A stretch of 64,000 nucleotides of DNA from Enterococcus sp. ZJ1622 (GTDB taxonomy: Bacteria; Bacillota; Bacilli; Lactobacillales; Enterococcaceae), in contig NZ_JAAKDW010000004.1 of NCBI RefSeq assembly GCF_011038845.1, forward strand, positions 124,001 through 188,000, read 5' to 3'. Both the position numbers and the translations under genes were made by a program. Below the pieces are notes generated by a model that worked only from the letters and a program-made list of their open reading frames with translations, did not search any database and was not told where the DNA came from. This document shows positions 52,950-63,258 of the stretch, in pieces; position 1 is the first letter of the stretch; each line of letters begins with the position of its first letter.

Positions 52950-53468
52950 TCAAGACCAATGTTTACGAAGAAATCCTGCTCTTCCTGAGCCTTCTCGATA
53001 AAGGGTGTAATGCAGCTTGTTCTTCTTGTAATAGTCTTGGTGGTAATCTTCTGCCGGATAGAAGTCGGTGCGTGGTTCGATTTTCGTTACGATCGGTTTA
53101 TCGAATCTGCCACTTTCTTGTAAAGACTGTTTCGATCGTTCTGCGATTTCCCGCTCTTCCTCATCACTGTAGTAAATAACTGGACGATAAGAATCGCCGC
53201 GGTCAGCAAACTGACCTAGAGCATCAGTTGGATCGGTCTGCTGCCAATAGATCTCTACTAGCTGCTCATAGGAAATGAGCGCTGGATCGTATTCGATCTC
53301 TACTGCTTCTGTGTGACCTGTTGTGCCTGTCGTTACTTGTTCATAAGTCGGATTAGGTACATGTCCGCCAGTGTAGCCGGATGTCACGGAGATGATTCCT
53401 TGCTGCTCTTCAAACGGTTTGACCATACACCAAAAGCATCCGCCTGCGAAAACTGCTTTTTTTGTCAT
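52950..53468 (-). CDS. msrA: peptide methionine-S-sulfoxide reductase MsrA
   Basis: About 172 aa. The catalytic motif is AGGCFWC (Cys at about residue 12); [32 protein letters not shown] and the HQDYY motif near the C-terminus are all diagnostic. It reduces methionine-S-sulfoxide in oxidised proteins. I use ATG 53468 with AAAGGAGG upstream; the 60-residue extension to 53648 is not conserved-looking. It converges with the prepilin peptidase gene, 32 bases apart. Confidence 0.95.
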   Translation of the reverse strand: MTKKAVFAGGCFWCMVKPFEEQQGIISVTSGYTGGHVPNPTYEQVTTGTTGHTEAVEIEYDPALISYEQLVEIYWQQTDPTDALGQFADRGDSYRPVIYYSDEEEREIAERSKQSLQESGRFDKPIVTKIEPRTDFYPAEDYHQDYYKKNKLHYTLYREGSGRAGFLRKHWS

Positions 53469-53685
53469 ATAAAATCCTCCTTTTTCATTCATCATACCTT
53501 GATTTCCAAAAGTGGGATAACGTTTTGCTTGTGACAGAAAAAACAGTAGTTGTGATGGATTCGATAATAATCCGCCACTCTCTTCTTTATCTGATCCACA
53601 GCTCACCATAGTTGATATATCAACTAATCGTTTGAGAATAAAACCCAAGAATCATTCTTTCAATAGATGCATCATCAAAAGCCAG

Positions 53686-53734
53686 AAAAAAGAACAGAGC
53701 AGCTGAAAAGAAGCCATTTTCTCTGTTCTTTTTT
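53686..53734. terminator. terminator-like hairpin between divergent genes
   Basis: AAAAAAGAACAGAG and CTCTGTTCTTTTTT form a 14-bp stem around a 21-base loop, and T-runs lie in both directions. Neither flanking gene ends here (msrA starts leftward at 53468, the HTH protein rightward at 53977), so it may end a small untranslated RNA or be a relic. Confidence 0.6.
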
Positions 53735-53810
53735 GAACGATCAGCTATCATTACCCCCTACTGGTATTTTTTATGGATTTTTCTCTATTTTCCTTCTTTT
53801 TACGCTTGAC

Positions 53811-53892
53811 TGTGGATAACTATGACAATTGTGTTGAACCATTTTTTCCACAGGTAAGAAAAAGTTGTCTTTTCAGCCACGCTGTGTATAAA
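53811..53892 (+). promoter_or_regulatory. promoter region of the triple-HTH gene with two DnaA-box-like sites
   Basis: A -35 TTGTCT (53865-53870), 16-base spacer and -10 TATAAA (53887-53892) make a good promoter 85 bases before the start. TGTGGATAA at 53811 (perfect DnaA box, reverse) and TTTTCCACA at 53844 lie upstream. Two boxes are too few for an origin, but DnaA control is possible. Confidence 0.5.
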
Positions 53893-53976
53893 TTTTGTAT
53901 GGTATGCTTATCCTGAAATGATTCACCTTTATTTTATCCTGTGAATAAATAACCCCATGTTATCGGAGGGATAACT

Positions 53977-55128
53977 ATGCCTAATGCAAAAAGAAAAAAT
54001 CCAGAGATATCCACTGGCCTTATTTCATTTGATGACCTATTGACTGAAACTAGCAAAAAAATGAAAACGACTCTTGTATCTTCCCATGAATACGATTCTC
54101 ATTCAATGGATGATTCTTTAACTCTCATGGAAGATGAGAAACAAATCGTCGATGAACTAACTTCAATGATCCCAGATTCACCTGATCCTCTGCCATTTGA
54201 GGAGTCCTTTTCATTTCTACCTAATAACACCTCTGGGGAAGATTATCGTTTTGATACCGTAACGGATCACGAGCATCTTACAAAACATGAACAACAACTT
54301 ATCGATGAACTAGCGACAGTATTGCCCGATTCAGCCATTTATCAACAAACGGACAAACCATCCTCCCCTAATGAGCTAGTTCCTTCCGTTGATGTGGACA
54401 GGTCAAAAACGAACACTCTAGTAGAAGGAAATAGTAAGAAAAACGCTTATCAGCTTTTGCGTAGAACATTCGGCGATATTTCTTCTAAAGAAAGAACAAA
54501 AAAGTTTTCACGACAAGAAATAAACAAGCAAATTGCATACGCAATAACACTACCTCATATTCAACCAAAACATATTGCAGTATTTTTTGATGTATCGCTA
54601 AATAACGTGTACGAGATAAGCCAAAAACAGGCGTATCAACTCTTGTATAAGGAATTTGGCGAAGTTTCCAAAGAAAGAGAAGATAGGAATATCTCACAAA
54701 AAATACGTGAACAGATTGCTCATGCATTGACATTACCTGATCTTAGTCAGAGTCAGATCGCCACTTTTTTTGGTGTGTCCCAAACTACAGTAAATAAAAT
54801 ATACCACAAGCAATCTGTAGATGTAGAAGATAATACTGAAAAATATGCCCATCAGCTTTTGTATGAGAGATTCGGTGAAGTACCCAAGGAAAAAGAATGG
54901 CGGATCATACCACAAGAATTACGTAACCAAATCGTACAAGCATTAACAATACCTACGATTAGACAAAAAGATATCGCATCTTTTTTTAACATAACCCAAA
55001 ACATGGTGTCTAAAATAAAACAAGAAGTGATACGTAGGAAACAGTTAACTGACATAACCAAAAATACACACCGGCCTATGCCTTCAAGATCCTTTCCTAC
55101 TTCTTCTAATCACACCAATGAGCGGTAA
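53977..55128 (+). CDS. unrecognised protein with three tandem HTH-like modules
   Basis: A 383-aa protein I cannot assign. Residues 157-214, 219-276 and 291-348 are three copies of one ~58-residue module: QLLyrxFGeVsKE..., then a basic helix, then IAxALTLP.I.qkxIAxFFxVSxxxVxKI, which reads as an HTH (sigma-70 region 4- or Whi-like). Two shorter acidic repeats precede them (EKQIVDELTSMIPDS, 53-67, and EQQLIDELATVLPDS, 105-119). The N-terminus is acidic and disordered-looking, the C-terminal tail is basic. The start has GGAGGG. It lies next to rpoC, convergent with it. Multivalent DNA binding at repeated sites is the simplest idea; no evidence shows the target. Confidence 0.7.
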   Translation: MPNAKRKNPEISTGLISFDDLLTETSKKMKTTLVSSHEYDSHSMDDSLTLMEDEKQIVDELTSMIPDSPDPLPFEESFSFLPNNTSGEDYRFDTVTDHEHLTKHEQQLIDELATVLPDSAIYQQTDKPSSPNELVPSVDVDRSKTNTLVEGNSKKNAYQLLRRTFGDISSKERTKKFSRQEINKQIAYAITLPHIQPKHIAVFFDVSLNNVYEISQKQAYQLLYKEFGEVSKEREDRNISQKIREQIAHALTLPDLSQSQIATFFGVSQTTVNKIYHKQSVDVEDNTEKYAHQLLYERFGEVPKEKEWRIIPQELRNQIVQALTIPTIRQKDIASFFNITQNMVSKIKQEVIRRKQLTDITKNTHRPMPSRSFPTSSNHTNER

Positions 55129-55148
55129 GCTACTTTCCATATAAAACA

Positions 55149-55186
55149 AAACAACAGAGTTGAGATTTCACTCAACTCTGTTGTTT
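55149..55186. terminator. bidirectional terminator between triple-HTH gene and rpoC
   Basis: AAACAACAGAGTTGAG and its exact complement form a 16-bp stem with a six-base loop. A and T runs flank both sides, serving both convergent genes. Confidence 0.88.
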
Positions 55187-55194
55187 AACGATCT

Positions 55195-58100
55195 CTATTT
55201 TGTTTGGTTGTTCATTGCATCTTCAGCAGCCATTTGCGCTTCGATGTCTGAAATGCTATAGACATTTTCACTTGCAACACCGACTTCTTTTGGTTCCATG
55301 TCACGGTAACGCTGCATACCAGTACCAGCTGGGATGATCTTACCGATGATAACATTTTCTTTCAAACCAAGAAGTGGATCTTTCTTACCGCGGATCGCAG
55401 CATCCGTCAACACACGAGTTGTTTCTTGGAATGATGCAGCAGATAAGAAGCTGTTTGTTTCCAATGATGCTTTAGTGATACCAAGCAAGACTGGGCGAGA
55501 AGTTGCAGGAACTCCACCAGCAACCAAAGTATTGTAGTTTTGGTCTTTGAAGTCTGCGATGTCCAATAATGTACCTGGCAAGATATCTGTATCACCTGGG
55601 TCCATGACGCGAACTTTACGCAGCATTTGACGAACCATTACTTCAATATGTTTGTCGCCGATCTCTACCCCTTGCATACGGTAAACACGTTGTACTTCAC
55701 GTAGCAAGTAGTTTTCTACAGACAATACATCGCGAACTTGCAGCAATTGCTTAGGATCGATCGAACCTTCTGTCAACGGTGCACCACGGTGGATCATGTC
55801 GCCTTCTGCTACTTTCATACGTGCTGTATAAGGAACAGTATACGTACGTGTATCTGTTGTTCCTTTGATCGTTACTTCTTTCGTACGTGTTGCAGGATCT
55901 TCTGAGATATCGATGACATCCCCTGTCACTTCTGTGATCACTGCTTGCCCTTTCGGATTACGTGCTTCAAAGATTTCTTGGACACGAGGAAGACCTTGAG
56001 TGATATCGTCCCCGGCAACCCCACCGGTATGGAATGTACGCATGGTCAACTGAGTACCAGGTTCACCGATTGATTGAGCGGCGATCGTACCAACTGCTTC
56101 GCCGACTTCAACGTCAGAACCAGTTGCAAGGTTGCGTCCGTAACAATGTTTGCAGACACCGTGTTTCGTATTACATGTGAAGACAGAACGGATCGTTACT
56201 TTTTCGACACCTGCATCAACGATTTGTTTTGCGATGTCTTCTGAAATCAACTGATTACCAGCAATGATCAATTCTTTTGTTTCTGGATGACGTACTTCTT
56301 TACGTGTGTAACGTCCGATCAAACGATCTTCAAGTGATTCGATGATTTCATTTCCTTCACGGATCGCTTGGATCTCAAGACCACGGTCAGTGCCGCAATC
56401 TTCTTCACGGATGATCACATCTTGGGCAACGTCAACCAGACGACGAGTCAAGTAACCTGAATCGGCAGTCTTCAAGGCTGTATCGGTCATTCCTTTACGA
56501 GCCCCGTGAGTAGAGATAAACATTTCCAAGACAGATAGTCCTTCACGGAAGTTCGAGATGATCGGCAATTCCATGATTCGTCCATTAGGAGCGGCCATCA
56601 ACCCACGCATACCAGCAAGCTGTGTAAAGTTGGAGATGTTACCACGGGCTCCAGAATCAGACATCATGAAGATTGGGTTCTTCGCTTCCAGACCTTCCAT
56701 CAGTTTTTGTTGGATGCTGTCTTTTGCAGCGTTCCAAACAGCAATAACACGTTCATAACGTTCGTCGTCTGTGATCAGACCACGACGGAATTGTTTCGTG
56801 ATTGTTTCGACTTGTTTATGGGCGTTTTCGATGATATCTTGTTTTTCATTCAGTACGCTGATGTCTGCGATACCAACTGTGATACCAGCATGCGTTGAAT
56901 GTTTGTACCCTAAGTCTTTCATACGGTCAAGCATCTTAGAAGTTTCAGTGACTTTGAATCGTTTGAAGACTTCTGCGATGATGTTCCCCAAGTTTTTCTT
57001 CTTGAATGGCAAGACCAATTCCTGTTCTTTGATATGTGCAGGGATATCTGTACCAGCTTCAACGAAGTATTTGTCCGGTGTTTGGACAGTCAAGTTGAAG
57101 TCTGTCGGTTCATTCAAGTAAGGGAATTCTGGCGGCATGATCTCATTGAAGATGATCTTACCGACTGTTGTGATCATCGTACGTTCTTTTTGCCATTCAG
57201 TAAATGGTTTGTCGCCTAATGAATTAGGGTTCACACCGATACGTGAGTGTAAATGAACGTAGCCGTTACGCCATGCGATCACTGCTTCATTTTGATCTCT
57301 GAAGACCATACCTTCGCCTTCGCGTCCTTCTTCTTCCATTGTCAGGTAGTAGTTACCTAGGACCATATCTTGAGAAGGAGTTACGACTGGCTTACCGTCT
57401 TTAGGATTCAAGATGTTTTGAGCAGCTAGCATCAGCATACGTGCTTCAGCTTGTGCTTCTTCATTCAATGGGACATGGACAGCCATTTGGTCTCCATCGA
57501 AATCGGCATTGTAAGCTTCACATACAAGAGGGTGCAAACGGATCGCGCGGCCTTGTACTAGAACTGGTTCGAATGCTTGGATACCAAGTCTGTGAAGCGT
57601 AGGTGCCCGGTTCAGCAATACTGGGTGTTCTTTGATTACGTCTTCTAGAACATCCCAAACTTCATCTTCCTGACGTTCGATTTTACGTTTTGCATTCTTG
57701 ATGTTTGAAGCCAATTCGCGTTGAACGAGTTCACGCATCACGAATGGTTTGAACAATTCGATCGCCATTTCTTTTGGAAGTCCACATTGGTACATCTTCA
57801 AGAAAGGTCCAACGACGATAACGGAACGACCAGAATAATCGACACGTTTACCAAGCAAGTTTTGACGGAAACGTCCTTGTTTCCCTTTCAGCATGTGAGA
57901 AAGAGATTTCAATGGGCGGTTACCCGGTCCAGTCACTGGACGTCCACGACGACCGTTATCGATCAACGCGTCCACTGCTTCTTGCAGCATCCGTTTTTCG
58001 TTTTGGACGATGATACCAGGAGCATTCAAGTCTAACAAACGTTTCAAACGGTTGTTACGGTTGATCACTCGACGGTAAAGGTCGTTCAAGTCACTTGTTG

Positions 58101-58848
58101 CAAAACGTCCGCCTTCTAATTGGACCATCGGACGTAGATCTGGCGGGATGACAGGGATAACATCCATGACCATCCAGCTTGGTTCATTTCCTGAGGCACG
58201 GAATGCTTCTAAGATGTCCAAACGACGGATCGCACGTGTACGTTTTTGTCCTTGCGCAGATTTCAATTCTTCTTTTAATTCCGCAGCTTCTGCATCTAGG
58301 TCGACATGGTCAAGCAATTGCTTGATTGCTTCTGCACCCATTGCTGCTTGGAATTCTTGTCCATATTGTTCACGTTTTTCGCGGTATTCGCGTTCAGTCA
58401 ACAATTGTTTTTTCTCTAAGTTCGTATTTCCTGGTTCGATGACTACATATGAGGCAAAGTAAATGATTTCTTCTAGTGCGCGTGGGCTCATGTCTAATAC
58501 AAGACCCATACGAGAAGGAATACCTTTAAAGTACCAGATATGTGAAACAGGAGCTGCTAATTCGATGTGACCCATACGTTCACGACGGACTTTCGAACGA
58601 GTAACTTCTACTCCGCATCGGTCACAAACGATTCCTTTATAACGGATCCGTTTATATTTTCCGCAGGCACATTCCCAGTCTTTTGTAGGACCAAAAATCC
58701 GCTCACAGAACAACCCTTCGCGTTCAGGTTTTAAGGTACGATAGTTAATCGTCTCAGGTTTTTTTACTTCACCATAAGACCAGCTTCTGATTTTTTCGGG
58801 AGAAGCCAAACCTATTTGCATACTTTCGAATTTATTTACATCGATCAA
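55195..58848 (-). CDS. rpoC: DNA-directed RNA polymerase beta' subunit
   Basis: A 1217-aa RpoC. N-terminal zinc site [19 protein letters not shown] (~60-78), catalytic [12 protein letters not shown] (~residue 450), the bridge-helix region [21 protein letters not shown], the second zinc site CGTDRG...[13 protein letters not shown], and a Gram-positive C-terminus. It is complete and follows rpoB by 79 bases on the same strand. No internal anomaly was seen. Confidence 0.98.
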   Translation of the reverse strand: MIDVNKFESMQIGLASPEKIRSWSYGEVKKPETINYRTLKPEREGLFCERIFGPTKDWECACGKYKRIRYKGIVCDRCGVEVTRSKVRRERMGHIELAAPVSHIWYFKGIPSRMGLVLDMSPRALEEIIYFASYVVIEPGNTNLEKKQLLTEREYREKREQYGQEFQAAMGAEAIKQLLDHVDLDAEAAELKEELKSAQGQKRTRAIRRLDILEAFRASGNEPSWMVMDVIPVIPPDLRPMVQLEGGRFATSDLNDLYRRVINRNNRLKRLLDLNAPGIIVQNEKRMLQEAVDALIDNGRRGRPVTGPGNRPLKSLSHMLKGKQGRFRQNLLGKRVDYSGRSVIVVGPFLKMYQCGLPKEMAIELFKPFVMRELVQRELASNIKNAKRKIERQEDEVWDVLEDVIKEHPVLLNRAPTLHRLGIQAFEPVLVQGRAIRLHPLVCEAYNADFDGDQMAVHVPLNEEAQAEARMLMLAAQNILNPKDGKPVVTPSQDMVLGNYYLTMEEEGREGEGMVFRDQNEAVIAWRNGYVHLHSRIGVNPNSLGDKPFTEWQKERTMITTVGKIIFNEIMPPEFPYLNEPTDFNLTVQTPDKYFVEAGTDIPAHIKEQELVLPFKKKNLGNIIAEVFKRFKVTETSKMLDRMKDLGYKHSTHAGITVGIADISVLNEKQDIIENAHKQVETITKQFRRGLITDDERYERVIAVWNAAKDSIQQKLMEGLEAKNPIFMMSDSGARGNISNFTQLAGMRGLMAAPNGRIMELPIISNFREGLSVLEMFISTHGARKGMTDTALKTADSGYLTRRLVDVAQDVIIREEDCGTDRGLEIQAIREGNEIIESLEDRLIGRYTRKEVRHPETKELIIAGNQLISEDIAKQIVDAGVEKVTIRSVFTCNTKHGVCKHCYGRNLATGSDVEVGEAVGTIAAQSIGEPGTQLTMRTFHTGGVAGDDITQGLPRVQEIFEARNPKGQAVITEVTGDVIDISEDPATRTKEVTIKGTTDTRTYTVPYTARMKVAEGDMIHRGAPLTEGSIDPKQLLQVRDVLSVENYLLREVQRVYRMQGVEIGDKHIEVMVRQMLRKVRVMDPGDTDILPGTLLDIADFKDQNYNTLVAGGVPATSRPVLLGITKASLETNSFLSAASFQETTRVLTDAAIRGKKDPLLGLKENVIIGKIIPAGTGMQRYRDMEPKEVGVASENVYSISDIEAQMAAEDAMNNQTK

Positions 58849-58927
58849 AAGGGGTTCCCTCCATTTCGTTTAATGGCAAAACCGCAAGACGGCTGATCAT
58901 CGACCGCCTTGCAGCTCATAGACCGGA

Positions 58928-61900
58928 TCAGTCTAGTTTATCTTCTGCGGTTTCAAAGTTTTGGATGACATCATCTTTCTCATCTTCCACTTGTTCAGCA
59001 GCTTTCTTTTCTAATTCTTTGGCAGATTGCTGTTCAGCAAATTTTGTCAAAGCATCGACCGTGATCAGATCATCGTCTTCGTCATCCATGTCACGAAGCT
59101 CGATCTCAGCGTCTTTGATATCCAGAACGCGCATATCCAATCCTAGTGATTGCAATTCTTTCACCAATACACGGAAGGATTCAGGTACACCTGGTTTTGG
59201 AATTGGTTCGCCTTTGACGATCGCTTCGTATGTTTTCACACGTCCGACTACGTCATCTGATTTGTATGTCAAGATTTCTTGTAATGTGTAAGCCGCACCG
59301 TAAGCTTCCAGTGCCCATACTTCCATTTCCCCAAAACGTTGTCCACCAAATTGTGCTTTACCACCCAATGGTTGTTGTGTAACCAATGAGTAAGGTCCGA
59401 TCGAACGGGCATGCAATTTGTCATCGACCATGTGGGCAAGTTTGATCATGTACATGACACCGACAGAAACACGTCCATCGAACGGTTCACCTGTACGTCC
59501 GTCATAAAGAACAGTTTTCGCATCGCTGGCCATACCGGCTTCACGAACTGTTTCCCATACATCTTCATCGCTTGCACCATCGAATACTGGTGTTGCAACA
59601 TGGATACCTAATTGACGGGCAGCCATACCTAAATGTAATTCCAGTACTTGTCCGATATTCATACGTGATGGCACCCCTAAAGGATTCAACATGATATCGA
59701 TTGGTGTTCCATCAGGTAGGAATGGCATATCTTCTTCCGGCATAATACGGGAAACAACCCCTTTATTACCGTGACGACCGGCCATCTTGTCCCCTTCATG
59801 GATTTTACGTTTTTGAACAATGTAAACACGTACTAACATGTTCACGCCTGGTGATAATTCATCGCCAGCTTCACGGGTAAAGATCTTCACGTCATGGACG
59901 ATCCCGCCGCCGCCGTGAGGTACTCGCAAGGATGTATCGCGGACTTCACGTGCTTTTTCACCAAAGATCGCATGCAATAGACGTTCTTCTGCTGATAGCT
60001 CAGTCACTCCTTTTGGTGTCACTTTCCCTACAAGCAAGTCGCCGTCATGTACTTCGGCACCGATGCGGATGATCCCCATCTCATCTAAGTCTTTCAAAGC
60101 GTCTTCCCCGACGTTAGGGATTTCGCGTGTGATTTCTTCTGGTCCTAATTTTGTATCACGTGCTTCTGATTCATATTCTTCGATATGGATCGAAGTGTAG
60201 ACGTCGTCTTTGACAAGACGGCGGCTCATGATGATCGCATCTTCGTAGTTGTAACCTTCCCAAGTCATGAAACCAACTAATACGTTTTGTCCTAGAGCCA
60301 TTTCTCCTTGTTCCATAGATGGTCCGTCTGCTAAGGTATCCCCTTTTTCGACTTTTTCACCTAAATGGACGATCGGACGTTGGTTGTAGCTTGTTCCGGA
60401 GTTTGAACGACGGAATTTCGTTACTGCATATTTGTCTAATGCGCCATTGTCGCGACGTACGCGGATCTCTGAAGCATCGACGAATTCAACTACACCGTCA
60501 TGTTTACATAGCAAAGCTGCACCTGAGTCATGGGCAGATTTGTATTCCATACCAGTACCAACCCATGGTGCTTGAGGATTGATCAATGGCACTGCTTGAC
60601 GCTGCATGTTGGCACCCATCAAGGCACGGTTGGAGTCATCGTTTTCCAAGAAAGGAATACATGCTGTCGCAACGGCAACTACTTGTTTAGGTGAAACGTC
60701 CATGTAATCGACTTTATCGATCGAGACTTCCAAGTTTTCACTTTGGGCACGAGCCATAACAACGTCTTGTGCAAATGTACCATCTTCGTTCAATGGGCTG
60801 TTTGCTTGGGCTACGATGTAGTGGTCTTCGATGTCAGCAGTCAGGTAATCGATTTGGTCTGTGACACGGCCTGTTTCGCGGTCAACACGACGATAAGGTG
60901 TTTCGATAAAACCAAATTTGTTAACTTTGGCATAACTAGACAAACTATTGATCAGCCCGATATTCGGACCTTCAGGCGTTTCGATCGGACACATACGGCC
61001 ATAGTGGGAATAGTGAACGTCTCGGACTTCATAACCGGCACGGTCACGAGTCAACCCACCAGGTCCTAAGGCTGACAGACGACGTTTATGCGTCAATTCG
61101 CCAAGAGGGTTCGTTTGGTCCATGAATTGTGATAGCTGTGAAGAACCAAAGAATTCTTTGATACTTGCCACGACTGGACGGATATTGATCAATTGCTGTG
61201 GTGTCAATGTTTCTGTATCTTGGATCGACATTCTTTCACGTACCACACGTTCCATACGAGCAAGCCCGATACGGAACTGGTTTTGTAGAAGTTCGCCGAC
61301 TGAACGGATACGACGGTTCCCTAAGTGATCGATATCGTCAACGCTGCCGATACCTTCCATCAAGTTCAAGAAATAGCTCATTGAAGCGATGATATCTGCT
61401 GGACGAACAGTTTTCACAGGTGCTTCTGGATAGCCGTTCCCGATCACGTTCACTTCACGTTCTGGATCTCTTGGTGAGAAGACTTTGATCACTTGGACAG
61501 TCATTGGATCAGTCACTACACCGTCTTCTGATGGGTAGTAAGTCACTGAATTCAATCCGTTGTCGATGAATGGCGCCAATGTTTCCATCACTTGGTGTGT
61601 CAACACAGTTCCTTTTTCAACGATGATTTCGCCAGTTTCTGGATCAACTAATGTTTCAGCCAATGTCAGATTCAATAGACGAGTTTTCAAGTCTAATTTT
61701 TTATTTACTTTGTAACGACCGACATTTGCCAAGTCGTAACGTTTTGGATCGAAGAAACGAGCATTCAATAAGTTACGAGAGCTGTCTGCTGTTTTAGGTT
61801 CTCCTGGACGCAAACGTTCGTAAACGTCTTTCAAACCTTCTTCTGTTCTTGAGTCGCTTGCGTTTTTATGCAAGTCTTTTTCGACTGTGTTGCGTAATGT

Positions 61901-62554
61901 TTCGCTGTCGCCGAAGATTTCAAAGATCGTGTCATCTGATCCGAAACCTAATGCACGGACTAAAACAGTCAATGGGATCTTACGTGTGCGGTCGATACGT
62001 ACATAAGAGATGTCTTTTGCGTCTGTTTCCATTTCTAGCCAAGCACCACGGTTAGGGATGACAGTTGAGCCAAATCCTTCTTTTCCGTTTTTGTCGACTT
62101 TCCCATGGAAGTACACGCCAGGTGAACGTACTAATTGAGAAACGATTACCCGTTCTGCCCCGTTGATGATGAATGTTCCTTGTTCAGTCATTAATGGGAA
62201 ATCGCCGAAGAATACTTCTTGCGCTTTGATTTCGCCAGTTTCACGGTTTGTCAGACGTAAAGTAACGTGTAGTGGTGCAGAATAGTTTGCATCATGTGCG
62301 CGGGCTTCTGCGACTGTGTATTTTGGTTCTTTCAATTCATAATCTACAAATTCCAAAGATAGATTGCCATTGAAGTCATCAATTGGCAAAATGTCTTCAA
62401 ACATTTCTCTAAGTCCTTCATCTAAGAACCATTGGTAAGAGTCTGTTTGAATTTCGATCAAATTTGGTAATTCCAACACTTCACTGATTCTTGCGAAGCT
62501 TCTGCGTTCGCGGTGTTTTCCGTATTTTACTACGTGTCCAGCCAAGCTCTTCAC
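58928..62554 (-). CDS. rpoB: DNA-directed RNA polymerase beta subunit
   Basis: A 1208-aa RpoB, complete, of enterococcal type with a long acidic C-terminal tail ([21 protein letters not shown]...). The rifampicin region (~residues 470-500) reads [27 protein letters not shown], with the Asp, His and Ser at the common resistance positions unchanged, so the sequence predicts a rifampicin-sensitive enzyme. [10 protein letters not shown] and the C-terminal clamp [18 protein letters not shown] are present. It is read from the promoter at 62794-62822 through a ~240-base leader. Confidence 0.98.
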   Translation of the reverse strand: MKSLAGHVVKYGKHRERRSFARISEVLELPNLIEIQTDSYQWFLDEGLREMFEDILPIDDFNGNLSLEFVDYELKEPKYTVAEARAHDANYSAPLHVTLRLTNRETGEIKAQEVFFGDFPLMTEQGTFIINGAERVIVSQLVRSPGVYFHGKVDKNGKEGFGSTVIPNRGAWLEMETDAKDISYVRIDRTRKIPLTVLVRALGFGSDDTIFEIFGDSETLRNTVEKDLHKNASDSRTEEGLKDVYERLRPGEPKTADSSRNLLNARFFDPKRYDLANVGRYKVNKKLDLKTRLLNLTLAETLVDPETGEIIVEKGTVLTHQVMETLAPFIDNGLNSVTYYPSEDGVVTDPMTVQVIKVFSPRDPEREVNVIGNGYPEAPVKTVRPADIIASMSYFLNLMEGIGSVDDIDHLGNRRIRSVGELLQNQFRIGLARMERVVRERMSIQDTETLTPQQLINIRPVVASIKEFFGSSQLSQFMDQTNPLGELTHKRRLSALGPGGLTRDRAGYEVRDVHYSHYGRMCPIETPEGPNIGLINSLSSYAKVNKFGFIETPYRRVDRETGRVTDQIDYLTADIEDHYIVAQANSPLNEDGTFAQDVVMARAQSENLEVSIDKVDYMDVSPKQVVAVATACIPFLENDDSNRALMGANMQRQAVPLINPQAPWVGTGMEYKSAHDSGAALLCKHDGVVEFVDASEIRVRRDNGALDKYAVTKFRRSNSGTSYNQRPIVHLGEKVEKGDTLADGPSMEQGEMALGQNVLVGFMTWEGYNYEDAIIMSRRLVKDDVYTSIHIEEYESEARDTKLGPEEITREIPNVGEDALKDLDEMGIIRIGAEVHDGDLLVGKVTPKGVTELSAEERLLHAIFGEKAREVRDTSLRVPHGGGGIVHDVKIFTREAGDELSPGVNMLVRVYIVQKRKIHEGDKMAGRHGNKGVVSRIMPEEDMPFLPDGTPIDIMLNPLGVPSRMNIGQVLELHLGMAARQLGIHVATPVFDGASDEDVWETVREAGMASDAKTVLYDGRTGEPFDGRVSVGVMYMIKLAHMVDDKLHARSIGPYSLVTQQPLGGKAQFGGQRFGEMEVWALEAYGAAYTLQEILTYKSDDVVGRVKTYEAIVKGEPIPKPGVPESFRVLVKELQSLGLDMRVLDIKDAEIELRDMDDEDDDLITVDALTKFAEQQSAKELEKKAAEQVEDEKDDVIQNFETAEDKLD

Positions 62555-62793
62555 CCCTCTAAAATGTCATTCAAAAAGACTACCCGATCGATTGTTACAA
62601 TAATATTTCAAATATTATTTTTAGGTAACAACAGACATTTTTTGCGGCTTTTAGGCAAAAAAAAACCAAAAATAGAACATTCTCTTGAAAACTTTTCTTC
62701 GTGAGCTTCTACTTTTGTTTCCTTATATTAAAGCCGAAACGGACAATATTTCGTTTCTGCCTTTCTTTCATCAGATAGTTTTTGCAACTTCAT

Positions 62794-62822
62794 ATACTAC
62801 ACTTATTTTCTATAAAAGTCAA
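62794..62822 (-). promoter_or_regulatory. rpoBC promoter
   Basis: On the minus strand TTGACT (62817-62822), a 17-base spacer and TAGTAT (62794-62799) form a near-consensus sigma-A promoter. The transcript would have a ~230-240-base untranslated leader before rpoB. Confidence 0.75.
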
Positions 62823-62905
62823 CACTTCCTGGCGTTTCATCTCTTTTTCCGTAACATTTTCTTAATCTTTTCATTTTGGCTTTTCAATTATCTGACAATT
62901 CTTAA

Positions 62906-62934
62906 TTGACAGACCGTTTTTTCTCGGCTATACT
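62906..62934 (+). promoter_or_regulatory. promoter of the leader peptide/ABC transporter unit
   Basis: TTGACA (62906-62911), a 17-base spacer and TATACT (62929-62934): a nearly perfect sigma-A promoter. Start of transcription is expected near 62941, about 23 bases before the leader peptide ATG. Confidence 0.85.
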
Positions 62935-62963
62935 TTAGAAAATTCATTTTGTGGAGGAATATT

Positions 62964-63026
62964 ATGCGACTCAATCGAATAGCCCCAACACAACTGAATA
63001 ACTTTTTCTTTAGCTACTTTAGATAG
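62964..63026 (+). CDS. 20-codon leader peptide rich in Phe/Tyr codons
   Basis: ATG with GGAGG seven bases upstream opens a 20-codon frame ending NNFFFSYFR then TAG. Five of the last seven codons before the final Arg are Phe or Tyr. It sits between a near-consensus promoter and a terminator preceding an amino-acid-type ABC transporter gene. This is the layout of a ribosome-stalling attenuator that senses charged tRNA-Phe or tRNA-Tyr. The sequence features are direct; the attenuation role is inference, since such leader peptides are less usual than T-boxes in Firmicutes. Confidence 0.6.
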   Translation: MRLNRIAPTQLNNFFFSYFR

Positions 63027-63194
63027 GTTTGTATTCATCATGATGGATACAAACGTTAAACGACAGTTTGTATCTATGATGGCTAGAGAACTTTGTATTG
63101 CAGCAAAAGCCACGTAGACGAAATGCTAAGTGGCTGAGCAGCGAAAATACAAAAAGTATCTGGTACCGTACTTTTCATTATTTTTTCGACTTCC
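63027..63194 (+). promoter_or_regulatory. leader RNA with alternative pairings
   Basis: TTTGTAT occurs at 63028, 63067 and 63092; its complement ATACAAA occurs at 63047 and 63147. Segment 63046-63054 (GATACAAAC) can pair with 63027-63034 just after the leader stop, or with 63066-63074 (GTTTGTATC, nine perfect pairs). A motif TGGTACC at 63162 recalls the T-box bulge but lacks the rest of the T-box consensus. Confidence 0.55.
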
Positions 63195-63228
63195 ATCCAT
63201 TTAGACATTTTGTCTGAATGGATTTTTT
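63195..63228 (+). terminator. leader terminator before the ABC binding-protein gene
   Basis: ATCCATT-AGACA and TGTCT-AATGGAT form a stem (one mismatch, short loop) followed by TTTTTT, ending 30 bases before the coding start. It lies upstream of the gene, so it must be conditional if the gene is transcribed from 62906. Confidence 0.82.
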
Positions 63229-63258
63229 GTTGCTCAAAATTGAAGGAGGAAAACAACA

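Noticed and set aside
53811-53852. Replication origin
   Set aside because: Only two DnaA-box-like sites, no dnaA/dnaN nearby, and the genes around are rpoBC and msrA.
58928-62554. Rifampicin-resistance substitution in rpoB
   Set aside because: The resistance-determining stretch carries the usual enterococcal residues at the Asp, His and Ser hot spots.
63120-63228. Classical T-box riboswitch
   Set aside because: Only TGGTACC is present; the fuller consensus (GGGTGGNACCGCG) and stem I motifs were not found, and the leader peptide explains the architecture better. Kept as an alternative.
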